Source of the DNA: Telopea speciosissima
Taxonomy: Eukaryota; Streptophyta; Magnoliopsida; Proteales; Proteaceae
DNA length: 64,000 nucleotides
Direction: 5' to 3'
NCBI RefSeq assembly: GCF_018873765.1
Contig: NC_057923.1
Span: forward strand, 20,059,913-20,123,912
The notes beneath the pieces are model-generated. The model worked only from the letters and a program-made list of their open reading frames with translations, was not told the DNA's origin and made no database searches. Shown here in pieces: positions 1 to 9,838 of the stretch. A program made the translations under genes and the position numbers. The first letter of the stretch is position 1. Every line of letters begins with the position of its first letter.

Positions 1-470
1 TTTTATTTCAAAAATTGTTTGGTTTGTTTTTACACCTTATTTCATTAAAATAGAAACCAAATGGAATAGAAACTCTGAAATAACTAAGGAGCTATTTCAG
101 AATTTTTATTTCATTTGATTTCACTCTTGATCTTTAATGAGCACATGGTTGGACAAAATAGTAATTTCAAGTTAAAAGTAAAGCATCATCTTTCTTCCTC
201 TCCTAATGGTCTCACCACCACCACAATTGTCACCACCACCACCACCACCCCCACCCCCTTCCCAGTCCCGCCTCGTCCTACCACCATCCTTTCCAAAAAA
301 ATATAGAGAATCTATTCTCAAAAATTGAACGATCAAATAAATTTTTTTTTCTTGAAATATTTCATATTGATACAACTAAAACAATTTCAATTTCTTGACC
401 CAAAAATCTATTTCTTGACAGTTTCATGAAATCAATTTGAAATGAAATAGTTATCATACCAAATATGGTC
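1..470. repeat. AT-rich stretch, probable MITE cut by the window edge
   Basis: Low-complexity AT-rich sequence with repeated atttca motifs. The right end (about 450-470) reads, on the opposite strand, like the TIR of hAT- or PIF-type plant MITEs (tttggtatgataac). The left end would lie outside the window, so the assignment is tentative. A (CAC)n microsatellite lies at about 212-250; it makes proline/threonine- and glycine-rich frames that are not genes. Nothing gene-like is visible from here to 786. Confidence 0.3.
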
Positions 471-785
471 TTATTAGGTTCTATTTTAAGTATTTTCCAA
501 ACATTAAAAGAAATAAAATTTATTATCTATAGTTGATTGAAATATAAAAAAAATATAATTTTATTTGATTCTTTATTCGATTTAAGAATAAGTAATTCAG
601 TTCGGATCAGCGGTTTTAGTCATAAAACTTAACCGAAAAACAGATTCCAACTTTTTAAACCAAAACCAAACTAATTTACTTTAATTTGATTTGGCTTGAT
701 CTAAATGTCCAATTTCAATTCTACATTAACACCCTTAGTTCATAATTAGTAATCATTTTCCCTAATTTAGATATCAGTAAGGAAA

Positions 786-1048
786 TAGGGATGTAAATGG
801 ATCGGATTCGGCTTAGATAGTGCTATATCTGCATTTGCATCCGATTAGTTTTCAGACGGATTCGGATAGTGCCAAAAGGATATGGACACGGATCCGGATC
901 GGATATTTTATCCATTTACATGTAAATATAGATTTTCAGATAGCTATAGCCTATTCGTATCCGTTTAGCTTTCGGACGGATTCGAATAGTGCTAAATGGA
1001 TACAGACACGGATACGGAAATGAATTTCGATTATTCATTTACATCCAT
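786..1048. mobile_element. MITE, family 'agggatgtaaatgg' (copy 1)
   Basis: The ends are inverted: tagggatgtaaatgg at the left and catttacatccat at the right. The interior holds several repeats of the gacggattcg/atccg type. The flanks share aaggaaa (779-785 and 1050-1056), consistent with a target duplication. Two more family members lie at 4541-4968 and at 28660-35340 (split). No coding capacity. Confidence 0.6.
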
Positions 1049-1222
1049 AAAGGAAAATCTCCTATGCTCATAGAAAACGGTTTCGTCATCAAATAGGCCT
1101 TCTGAGTCGGAGAAGAGAGAGAGGATCATAATTTAATGTGCCAACTTCACAAGAGTTTCATTGAAGTATTGAACAATTATTTCAATCTTGACGGTTTCAG
1201 TTTCGTCAAACAAGTTCTAAAC

Positions 1223-1665
1223 TAGGAGTGTGGTCGGTTCAATCCGGTTTAGTCAGTGCTGAATCGGTTTGAGCTGAGAATGGGTGAAATCAAATCTGGC
1301 CCAATAAGGAAAGATTTGGTTTCGGTCTGGTTTGGATTCAATTTATATAGACTTTCTCACATTGAGCTATTATCAGTTTGATGTCATGTTTGGTCTGGTG
1401 TGGGTTCGGTTTATGATGTATACATATACATAATTATGAACAAAAAACAAGTTTTTTTTTTTTTTTTTGGATTTTCAAGTTGGTATCTATTTGATCTAGT
1501 TTTTAGATTTGGTGCGCTTTTTTATCGGTCTGATGCAAGTCAGTTTGCAGTCGTTTCAAAACATCTAAAACTGAAGCCAATCCAATAAGAAATCGATTCG
1601 GTTCAGATTTTTTTTTATCAAGTTCGATCAATTTGACCGATTCAATTTAGGGTTTCACACCCCTA
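1223..1665. mobile_element. MITE with 8-bp target duplication
   Basis: The element starts taggagtgtgg and ends cacaccccta, so the termini are inverted. It is flanked by ttctaaac at 1215-1222 and again at 1666-1673. The interior is rich in cggttt/ccggtt motifs and contains a T-run near 1450. Non-coding. The 8-9 bp duplication fits the hAT or Mutator superfamilies. Confidence 0.65.
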
Positions 1666-2102
1666 TTCTAAACCACCAAAACACATGACAATGTGGCAAA
1701 TTGTTACATGTTGGTTAAATTGAACTAGTTTGAATATTTGAATGCCATGAGTAGTATCAGGGAGTTGTAATATTTTAGGTAAGTGGTAGGTGCGGGTAAG
1801 TAGTTATGAGAGAGTGAGAGTGAATAGCAATGAGAGATTTTAGTTAATTAGTGGATAAATGAAGAAATTGTAGTTGTGGTTGGTTCATTAACTACGTGTA
1901 CCTATATTTATAGAACACAAGAGGATGAATAGAGGTAGACTTTTGATTGTGTTTGATCCTAAAACAATCCCTTAGGATTCTAATTTAGAGTTGTGAGGCA
2001 GTTCCCTCAATAGAACCAAACTCTTGTCTTAATTTTCTCTCTCATCTCTCTTATTCCAAGATACATAATAGATACGTATTAGAGCCGATTATAGATCAGA
2101 GG

Positions 2103-2381
2103 GTGGTGAAGCTAGAGGGAGATGTTTGTACACTTCAAGAAGGACAACAACAAATCCTCTTGAAACTTGATGGGCAAAAACAAATTCTTTCAAAACTCAT
2201 TGAGTTGTTTGAGAGGCTCAGTACTCAAACTCCCAACACCGAGTTTGAGGTTAGCATAAATTTGCGAGCATCCACCCAAAATCCAAAGCCATGCATGGCC
2301 AATGAGCAACGTCTTCAACTGATCAAAGCTCAGATTAGTATTATAATGGCTAGCCAAGAATGGATGTTCAAGCAAATGTAG
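2103..2381 (+). pseudogene. gag-like coding trace of the small LTR element
   Basis: An open frame of about 92 codons follows the primer-binding region. It begins with a heptad-like, Q/L-rich stretch (repeats of ILxKLDGQKQIL type) that resembles the coiled-coil start of plant gypsy gag proteins. No zinc knuckle, protease or reverse transcriptase is present, and the frame ends at 2379-2381. Likely a remnant. The family is not certain because only the N-terminal coiled coil is left. Confidence 0.4.
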
Positions 2382-2613
2382 ACACACCAACTCTTTAATA
2401 CAATGTTTGACAACCAACAACCCTTAGAAGAGTGTTCTGTTAATCAAAATGGATGGATGACTTCCTGAAGGTTGAGGCTATGAAGGACTTCCTAATGTTG
2501 TATTCGACAATTTCACGGACAAGAATGATAATTGGGAGAAAATCTATCGATTATTCAGCTAGCTAGTCCTTCTCATATGACCATGGTCTTAACTTGGTTG
2601 TAAAGTTAGAGCC

Positions 2614-2933
2614 AAGGTTCAAAATCCAAGCATCAAACTCGGGATCTGTCATGGCCGATGCTGATCCAAATTGTTCCAACTTGGCCTAGATCAGTCAAAA
2701 TGATGTATTTCTAGGTTTTACTAGATAGGGCTTAGATCATTAAAAAATACGGATCGTTCGAAAATTCAAAGAAAAAAAAAAAAAGTCAAAAATCCCTAAA
2801 ATATCAATCAAAAAACCCCAAAAATGACAACTATCGGATCAGATTGACTGATCCAACTGAGTTGTCCGATCCAGGGAACGATCCAGTAAAGCCTGGATGG
2901 ATCGGCCGATCCGATCCGAGATTACGAACCATG
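2614..2933. mobile_element. Mutator-type MITE with 9-bp target duplication
   Basis: A 320-bp non-coding insertion in the internal part of the small LTR element. It is flanked by gttagagcc at 2605-2613 and 2934-2942 (exact 9 bp). Short inverted termini: aaggttcaaaatc at the left, gattacgaaccatg at the right. The interior is rich in gatcc/ggatc motifs. The exact 9-bp duplication points to the Mutator superfamily. Confidence 0.65.
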
Positions 2934-3093
2934 GTTAGAGCCCCTTTCATTGCAACATTCAAAAGTTAACCTTGGTAGTTCGGGTGCATATCGACTTCAC
3001 CACAACCACCTTTGTTTGTCCTTGTGGACAAGGACACTTCAAAGGAGGAAGGAATGTTACATGTTAGTTAATTTGAACTAATTTGAATATTTT

Positions 3094-4337
3094 AAGGGTG
3101 AGTGGTCGCGGTACGTACGTGTGAAATAGGTTTGCAGGACGTATTTCCCTGGTGACCATTGATTTCACCAAGCACAATCTGAGTCGTTGAACGTATTTCC
3201 TCAGTTGAACCGAAAACCGATTGTCATCCTAACAATAGGTCATTATTTGAAATCCCTACTATGACGCTGAATCCATGTCTCTACTCTTCCTCTTCGCCTC
3301 CATCCTCCTCAGACACTGTAACTCCTTCTGTTTCCTCCGTTCTTCTTCTATCTCAGTAGGCAATGAACAGGTTCTGGGCAAAGGCGCAACAGGTGGTGGA
3401 GTAACAGCATCATCTTCCCGCAAAAAAGTCATTAACCCAGCGACCGAAGATGAACGTATGAGCTGCCTCTTCTCCTTGGGGTCTACCTCAAAGCAACCAC
3501 CTAAAGAAAGCCCAAGATTCAGTTCGATTCCTTCACTATCTTCCGTTTCAGCCTCAATTTCGGTCGCCTGATTACTCACAGACGTGAATCTCTTCAACAG
3601 ATCTATCGGGTACCCAGCCATTGGCAGAGAGAGATGCTCGGTTTCACTGGGTTTACCTCTCATTGCTTCACCCATGGTTTTGAAACGAAGAAAGATAAAA
3701 ACTATAAACACTTATTTTAATCCTTTCTCCACCTATATAGTGATTCTTTTATCAAATTTTGAGAAACCCAGATGCAGAAGCTCCAGCACGAAATGCCATA
3801 ACAACCAGAGAAAACCAGCATAAGGAAGCCATGACGAGACAAAAAAAAAAAAAAAATTACAATATCCCCAGGTTGAGATACAGAAGGTTTAGATTACTCT
3901 GAAATGACTCTCCCTCAGTAAAATCCCCTTTGCCTAATTCCGACTTATCCGTTAGAACCAGAGGAAAACACCACCGACGATGGAGGAGAAGCCATTAGAG
4001 AGAGATGGATCGAGGAGATGAGAAGAAGACCTAGTTAGGGATTAATGGAGTAAGAAGAAGAATCAAGAAGATTCTACCTGATGTGGGTTTCGATGATCTC
4101 TAGAAGAACCCAAGAGGTAGCAGCTCACAGTCGCAAGTCTCTCAACCTCTCGGTTTCTTCAATCGGGAGAGAGGCCAGGGACTGTGGGGAGAGATTTTCA
4201 CCGACTGTCACAGTGATAGCAAGACTAAACAGATTTAGACATTTTTACGGCTTAGATTTTGCTTAGTGAAATCGACGGTAATGAGAGATGAACGTTCCCC
4301 AAACTAATTCATAAGGATGTACCGCGACCTTTTTGCC
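3094..4337. mobile_element. Pack-MULE-like element carrying a ninja/AFP gene fragment
   Basis: A 1.24 kb insertion inside the 3' LTR of the element at 1702-5093. The termini are imperfect inverted repeats of roughly 95 bp; both contain ggtcgcggtac near the tip and a gatttcac..aagca..aatct block further in. The LTR sequence on both sides shows a duplicated atatttt (3087-3093 and 4338-4344), perhaps a decayed 8-9 bp duplication. No transposase is present. The interior carries the N-terminal part of a ninja-family protein gene on the minus strand plus about 500 bp of sequence of unknown origin upstream of it. Confidence 0.75.
3259..3675 (-). pseudogene. Captured N-terminal fragment of a ninja/AFP-family gene
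   Basis: 138 codons starting at MGEAMRGKP. It has the hallmarks of ninja/ABI-five-binding-protein first exons: a MDLLKRF-like block (here IDLLKRF), an EAR repression motif IELNLGLSLGG at about residues 49-59, then LIRSSSVAG, RTCSLPTEIEEERRKQKELQ and RRMEAKRK. Ninja proteins recruit TOPLESS co-repressors through the EAR motif and act in ABA/jasmonate signalling. The frame breaks off right after MEAKRK with eight unrelated residues and a stop; the C-terminal domain that binds ABI5-like or JAZ proteins is absent. It lies within a TIR element, so it is a captured fragment and not the native gene. If transcribed it would encode an EAR-motif-only peptide. Confidence 0.8.
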
Positions 4338-4540
4338 ATATTTTAATGTCCATGAGTGGTGTAAGGTAGTTGTAATGTTTTACATAAGTGGTAAGTAGGG
4401 ATGAGCAGCTATGAGAGATATAGTTAAATATTAGTGGATAAGTGGAGAAATTATAGGAGTAGTGGTTAGTTCTCTAACTACTTGTACGTGTATTTATGGA
4501 TCACAAGAGAATGAATGGAGGTAGACTTTTGATTGGGTTT

Positions 4541-4968
4541 AGGGATGTAAATGGATAACTGAAAATCTGAATCGGTATCTGTTTAAGGACATTCATATTC
4601 GTTTAGAGATATTGGAAAAAAATCCAAATAATCCGATAAAAATCCATCCGAAAAAAAAAATCCGAATACTTAATAATAAAAAATTAAATAAATAATGACC
4701 TTGAGGGTTTTTGAAGATTCAACTGGTTCTAGAATAGTAGAACATGAGGAAAAGAGAATCATGATCTAAGAGATATGGATTGAGAGTGAATTTAATCTGA
4801 AGGGGGAGGAAGGTTCAGATTACACAACGGATGATCGAAAATCCGAATTCGATCTGCATCTGAATCCATCCGAATCTGTTTAGAGGTATTCGTATTCGAT
4901 CAAAGAATATCCGGATCCGATCACATCTGATCTGTATCCGAGTCGAATCCGATCTGTTTACATCCCTA
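4541..4968. mobile_element. MITE, family 'agggatgtaaatgg' (copy 2)
   Basis: A 428-bp element inside the 3' LTR of the small LTR retrotransposon. It begins agggatgtaaatgg and ends gtttacatccct. The flanking LTR sequence attgggttt (4532-4540) is repeated as attgtgttt (4969-4977), a 9-bp duplication with one mismatch. The interior contains many aatccg/atccga motifs. It is the intact reference for the split copy at 28660-35340. Confidence 0.75.
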
Positions 4969-5093
4969 ATTGTGTTTGATCCTAAAACAAACTCTTAGAA
5001 TTCTCATAGAGTTGTGAGGTTGTTCCCTCGATAGAACCAAACTCTTATCTTATTTTTTCTCTCCCCATCTCTGTTATTCCAAGATACGTAATA

Positions 5094-6531
5094 TGTATAT
5101 ATCAATAAACCTTCTTCGTTTTATTGTATAGCAGCTCTCAATTGATTAAAAAAACAAAAAAAAAAAACTTATTTTGGAGTCGCAGTTTTCAGCATCATTA
5201 GTAGGGATATTCACATCCCGATCAAGACTACTCACTCACAACTCAGCGAGTAGAATTATTTGAAAAACAAAAAAGTTGAAAAAGAGAAGGGTAAATTGCA
5301 CCACATGTCCTTGATGCTTGAAGAAGCTGTACTTTTAGTCCAACGTTCCATCCAATTACGCTTAATAAGTTCTTGGAAAAAATTGCAACAAGTTCTTGAA
5401 TGTAATAACCATGGTTAATAAAAACGAGAATGGAAGGTACGGGTTTTAAAAGATGCGAAACTCCGATGGAAATAGTTAAAAAAGGGTAAAAAAAACACAT
5501 ACGGTACGGATTTTAAACTTGTAGATTAAGAAAAATGTGATCGAAAAAATGACAGTATAATATAAATTGATGAATTATTACTTGAATATCTACATCTCAT
5601 GTTCAAAACAACTATAACATCCAACATTTATGCATATATATATATTTCACAACTCATTATAATTTTCAGGGAAAAAAATAGTAATAAAGAATAAACATGA
5701 AATGAAAGGGTTGTAGTTTTTGCATAAGGAACTGTTTCAGCAAAAGCAATTGATTCGATATGATTATATTTTTATTCGGACACGTGTTAGATGAAAGTAG
5801 GAGTCTTATACTCTCTTATAGGAATTTATTTGTGTTTTTTCTTGTTATCTTACATTTTAAATGGAAAGATTTATTAAAATAATGATATTATAGTTGTAGT
5901 CCATCTTGAATTAGGAACCTCACTTCTTAATGAACTCATTTTTGCTTAAACCTTACGTAGGATACATATGGCAATTTGTTTTAATGTCAAATAAATGCAA
6001 ATTCATTTAAAACGTAGAAGGCAAAAGTATGCATTTTTTCCTATTATTTTGAGAGGCATAAGACAAAACGTGTTTAAAACGCCAAAAATAGAAACAGAGT
6101 TTTAAACATGTTTTTGTAAATCGTGGACATGATTAAGGGTTCTTTTTTTGAACATTGTTTAAAGAAGAAACCAAACACATTCAAATGACAACTTCCCTCA
6201 CCGACCTTTTCTTACCCTTGTTTATTGCTCCACCAGCATTGATCTTTCACATTCCCTTCTGAAGCTACAAGCCCCCATTTAGAACTTTCTACATCTTCTA
6301 CTATAGAATTCAGCTTTGAATAAAACTAAGCATTCAATATTGATTGGGATAACCCTTAACTTTAAGAAGAAATGGATCCAAGTCCCTTCCATTGATTTTA
6401 TTTTGAAGCTTTAACCATTAACCGCCCAATCTAACTGGTATTTTATCAAATTTTTTTTATGGTATTTATCAATTTTTGGTTGAACCAACAGAAATGAACT
6501 AAAATTATTAAAGCAGGGGCTAAACATCTAA
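5094..6531. other. Intergenic, no gene seen
   Basis: AT-rich sequence with homopolymer A runs near 5150 and tatata near 5635. No reading frame with recognisable protein similarity and no clear repeat structure was seen. Confidence 0.5.
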
Positions 6532-6540
6532 TATTAAAAT

Positions 6541-7141
6541 GGGAAAAAGAACTCTGTCCGAGAGTGTGGCTTATGCCAGCACTCCCATGAGTCTATCTCT
6601 CTTCTCTCTACATGAAAAGACACTTTTGCCCCCTTTGTTGGAAAAAAATTCGATTATGAATCAAATTCCGATTCCCACTAGAAAAACCCATGGGTAATTT
6701 GATAATTATCCCGTCACTTAGTATTAGGGTTGTGCATTATATAAAGATATGGTGTGAAAACCCTGGGATACACTCTTATAATATTACTGACGTTTTCCAT
6801 TTTCTCCAGTTTTCTTTTCTATCAGTCTGTGATTAGGGTTATGGCAAAATCTCAATTGATTATAGAGGAGCTTGCATTCAAGGGAACACAAAGCTGTACG
6901 TATACGCGTGGGACTCATTGCGGAAGGGCTAAGATCGCGTAGAGGCTTTACGCTTGTGAAGCTTAAGGTAACGATCGAAACCCTAAGTTTCGTTTTGAGA
7001 TTTAAATAGTTTCTCCCATCGATTGCAACGATTCCAATTCGCTTCCGCTGAATCGTACCCGAGATTTTAAGTTTTTAATACCCTTGTTTTGAGAAAGAGA
7101 GAGATAAACACATGAGAGTGCCAGACAGAAAACTGCTATCC
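6541..7141. mobile_element. Mutator-like TIR element with gene-like interior
   Basis: A 601-bp insertion flanked by an exact 9-bp duplication tattaaaat (6532-6540 and 7142-7150). Its ends are imperfect inverted repeats of about 50-60 bp: gggaaaaagaactctgtccg and ctctatctctcttctct at the left mirror gagaaagagagagat and cagacagaaaactgctatcc at the right. The middle (about 6740-6990) is less AT-rich, has a TATA-like tataaaga, an ATG at about 6841 opening 33 codons (MAKSQLIIEELAFKG...), and a splice-donor-like aag/gtaacg near 6968. This looks like a captured 5' gene end. I do not recognise the protein. Confidence 0.6.
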
Positions 7142-7383
7142 TATTAAAATTCTAGTATAGAGAGTATGTAAATGAATGTTATGAGAACCAAAAAGGGGGG
7201 GGGGGATTTTATTTTTGCTTTCTGAGCCCATTCTGGCAATACTCAGGGATGCTCTCCTGATGCTGCTTATTTGGATATGGCTTGTGAAGATGAATAGCTG
7301 TAAACGAACATTATTTAAGTGAGGCTTTTCTTTGTACCAAAGTAGATAGTTAGTGGAAGACTTAGTCTTGGCCTCCCTCATTT

Positions 7384-8663
7384 CTAAGCTTCAAAATTCC
7401 TTCCAAGTGAACTCCCTCCATTAAGTTGAACCGGAGAGTCAGGTATCACCAGAAAGGATTGATTAAATTCAGGTGTGCCGAAACTGCGACAATGACTCCT
7501 TGGTTCTGCTCCAGTGGCCCATAGAATGAATGCAACTATGACAGCATTGATCTGAAATTGAGAAACATCTGTATTGATTAATTGTGAGTTAGGCAAAATG
7601 ATGGCAACTATTAACAGAATTGATCTGAAATTTATGATTATAAGAAACTGAAATCGAAAATCTTTACCATCTACAAGTTTTTACCTGTGCAGCTAAGATC
7701 ATGATCAAGAGCAAACGAGACACACTTAAGTTGATTCTCAGGAAGTTGCCAAATTTCTCATCTTGCAAATCAATGTATTTGGAGATTTTCTATCACAAGA
7801 AGGGGACAGACAAATTCATAAATTGGCGTAAATCGCAAACTAAACTCTACTAGTAGTACGATTCTTAATCGGGCTTAAGAAGTCATACATCTTTCCAATC
7901 CATCTTGTAGAAAATAGAAATAAATGCCAGAGTTTGAAGGCAAAGAATGGAGCAAACAGATGCTAAATACTTAAACACAGGTTAAGGACAACTTGATTGA
8001 ACAGTGAATAAGAAGCTAAATGTAGAAAATGATAGAGAAGCTTATAAAGGATACAGTGAAGAGAGTATAAGAACTGATACAGTTAGCAACCATGTGGCCA
8101 GAGAGCATGCTCAAACACACAACAATTCCTTCACCCAAACATGTGTAGATGAACCTGTAAAGTAACAGTTTTATAAGATCAATTATAAAACTTACAATAA
8201 CCAGAGAAGAAACAGAGATTTCTTAAAACCCATTAATCAAATTTGGGCAGATTAAGAAAGTAGTTAAGTAATGGATAGGATGTCCTGTAACTTCAATTTT
8301 TTGTTACTGTTCCAACAAGATAGGACTTATGAAGGACATATTTGGATATATATGAAATCAATTTCGTCAAATGGAACAGATCATCACCTTAAAATATCTC
8401 AAATAAGGAAAGGAAAAGAAAAGAGAAGACAACCCAGAAAGCAGAAAAGCAAGAAAAGAAGAAAGATAAAACAGAGAGAGAGAGAGAGAAACAGGGTACC
8501 ATGGTGTAGGAATAGTGGTTTCAGAACTAATTTCTCTAACTCCTTCCTTCCATCTCTTTAACAACCAAAGAGAGTAAACAATGATGGCAACCCCAAATAA
8601 GATGACAGCCAGGTTGACCATCTTCATTGAGCGATGTAAGCAACACCTGCTACATTTCACCAT
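7384..8663 (-). CDS. Tetraspanin-like membrane protein, five exons
   Basis: Exons on the minus strand: 8500-8663, 8055-8154, 7889-7969, 7685-7789, 7384-7551; all introns GT-AG and all phases agree, giving 205 aa. The first exon starts MVKCSRCCLHRSMKMVN; the first exon junction falls in the PW/FIY motif that plant tetraspanins place before their second membrane helix. Four hydrophobic helices are visible: residues about 15-35, 56-80, 89-113 and 130-160. SGH and a following cysteine match plant tetraspanins related to the TET18-20/TOM2A group. The large extracellular loop is very short (about 20 residues around YKMDWKDK) and lacks a CCG motif, so this is an atypical member. Tetraspanins organise membrane microdomains. 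The family call rests on helix pattern and local motifs remembered from the family. The upstream region ends near the TIR element at 9060. Confidence 0.72.
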
Positions 8664-9059
8664 TGTTGCCGATCTGATTTAGTCCTTTTTGCTCACCGTT
8701 CACGCGCTAGTAACAGCAAGAGTCACTACCTAATCCCTAGGGATTCCATGTTCACTTTCCCATGTTAATTTGTTAGAGTTCCTGTTTTTTATTTTGTAGT
8801 GATTGAAAGCGATCATAAACCGAACTAATGAAGAAGGGTATTTCTCACTTTCTAACTTCGAGGGATGTATTTGCTTCTTAGCGTTGACAGAGAGAGACAC
8901 AGAGAAGACCTTTGAAAGTTAGATTTGAAGCTCACAACAACCGGTAGGAGAATGGTAAACACAAGAACTGACCAACCAAAGACTGGGCTTTTGTCTTTAA
9001 TTTGTAGAATTTTTTTGGCCACCAAAAAGAGAGTAGAATAAGCAAGTGAATTGGATTTT
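8664..9059. promoter_or_regulatory. Upstream region of the tetraspanin-like gene
   Basis: About 400 bp between the start codon and the next transposon. It would hold the 5' UTR and promoter of the minus-strand gene. No TATA box or other element stands out. No other gene seen. Confidence 0.3.
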
Positions 9060-9314
9060 GAGTAAATTACTCCCCCCCTCCCCTCGATTATGCTCAAATG
9101 ACAAACCCCTCCTTTGGGTAATATGGTCTCTTTCTAACACTTAACTTTCAAAGGGTAATATGGTCTTTCTCTAACACTTAACAGCCATTTTTAACAGAAT
9201 GGGTACGGTTGATAGAATCTTGTCAATGCAGGGGAGGGGAGAGTCATTACGCAATACCCAAGGGAGGGGTTTGTCATTCGAGCATAATCAAGGGGAGGGG
9301 GGAGTAATTTACTC
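9060..9314. mobile_element. MITE with ~60-bp inverted repeats
   Basis: Starts gagtaaattactcccccc and ends ggggggagtaatttactc. The inverted repeats extend about 55-60 bp with the shared ctcgattatgctcaaatgacaaac type sequence. Flanks ttggatttt (9051-9059) and ttggaattt (9315-9323) look like a decayed 9-bp duplication. Non-coding. It shares the g(a)gtaaattac tip with the larger element at 17461-18992. Confidence 0.7.
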
Positions 9315-9838
9315 TTGGAATTTTAATGCGGAGGAAGTTTTTTGGCTTCAAAAATCTAGGCATCTCTACATCAGAGATGGCAACAGAAATACTAAGTTTT
9401 TTAAGCCAAAAAGCCTCCTCCGCATAAAAAAATCAAATTCTTAGAAAACGAAGAATTGAATTCATCTGGGATACGGAGCGACACAAGGTTGAGGATTCCA
9501 AAATGATGGTCCATGTTTTTGCTTCTCATTTGAAGGGGGTTTTCATCAATTCTAACCCTTTGGATGCTGACTTTGTTGAATGCTTATTCCCCCCATGTCC
9601 TTTCTCATGAGGATGTTTCCTTTCTTTGCTCCCCCCTCCCCCTATCTTTAGATGAAATAAAAAGGTAGTTTTCTCTTTTGGACCTTTGAAAGCTCCTAGG
9701 GCTGACGGTTACCAAGCTTGCTTCTTTCAAAAGCTTGGGATTTGATCTACCCTGATTTACTGGCCTTAGTCTCTAATTTTTTTGAGGATGGCTCCATTCC
9801 TCAGGGGATCAAGGAACCTCAGGGGATCAAGGAAGATT
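9315..9838 (+). pseudogene. LINE ORF2 fragment, plus strand
   Basis: Broken frames encode the region between the endonuclease and reverse transcriptase of an L1-type plant LINE: EVFWLQKSRHLYIRDGNRNTK, then SHFKGVFINSNPLDADFVECL, then PLKAPRADGYQACFF. The same segments occur in the minus-strand LINE at 12432-12875, so this is a related copy in opposite orientation. Several frameshifts and stops. It directly abuts the 3' end of the minus-strand LINE, a tail-to-tail junction. Confidence 0.7.

Larger units (their letters stand above)
1702..5093 (+). mobile_element. Small LTR retrotransposon with three nested insertions
   Basis: The 5' LTR is about 1702-2070 (starts tgttacatg). A primer-binding-like stretch with agagcc follows at about 2072-2086, then a short coding trace. 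A purine-rich tract (aaaggaggaaggaa, 3041-3054) precedes the 3' LTR, which starts tgttacatg at 3055. The 3' LTR runs to about 5093 but is split by a Mutator-like element (3094-4337) and a MITE (4541-4968); removing them leaves about 350 bp, matching the 5' LTR. A third insertion sits in the internal region (2614-2933). The internal region is only about 650 bp without it, so the element is non-autonomous. I see no clear 5-bp target duplication. Confidence 0.7.

Noticed and set aside
172..375. Glycine-rich frame on the minus strand
   Set aside because: It is produced by the (CAC)n microsatellite and has no start context or homologue-like features.
2072..2090. A tRNA gene near the primer-binding-like agagcc sequence
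   Set aside because: No cloverleaf can be formed; the sequence fits a retrotransposon primer-binding site next to an LTR. The same applies to 29786-29796.
8271..8561. Lysine-rich plus-strand frame
   Set aside because: It lies in intron 1 and exon 1 of the tetraspanin-like gene on the other strand; composition comes from a GA repeat.
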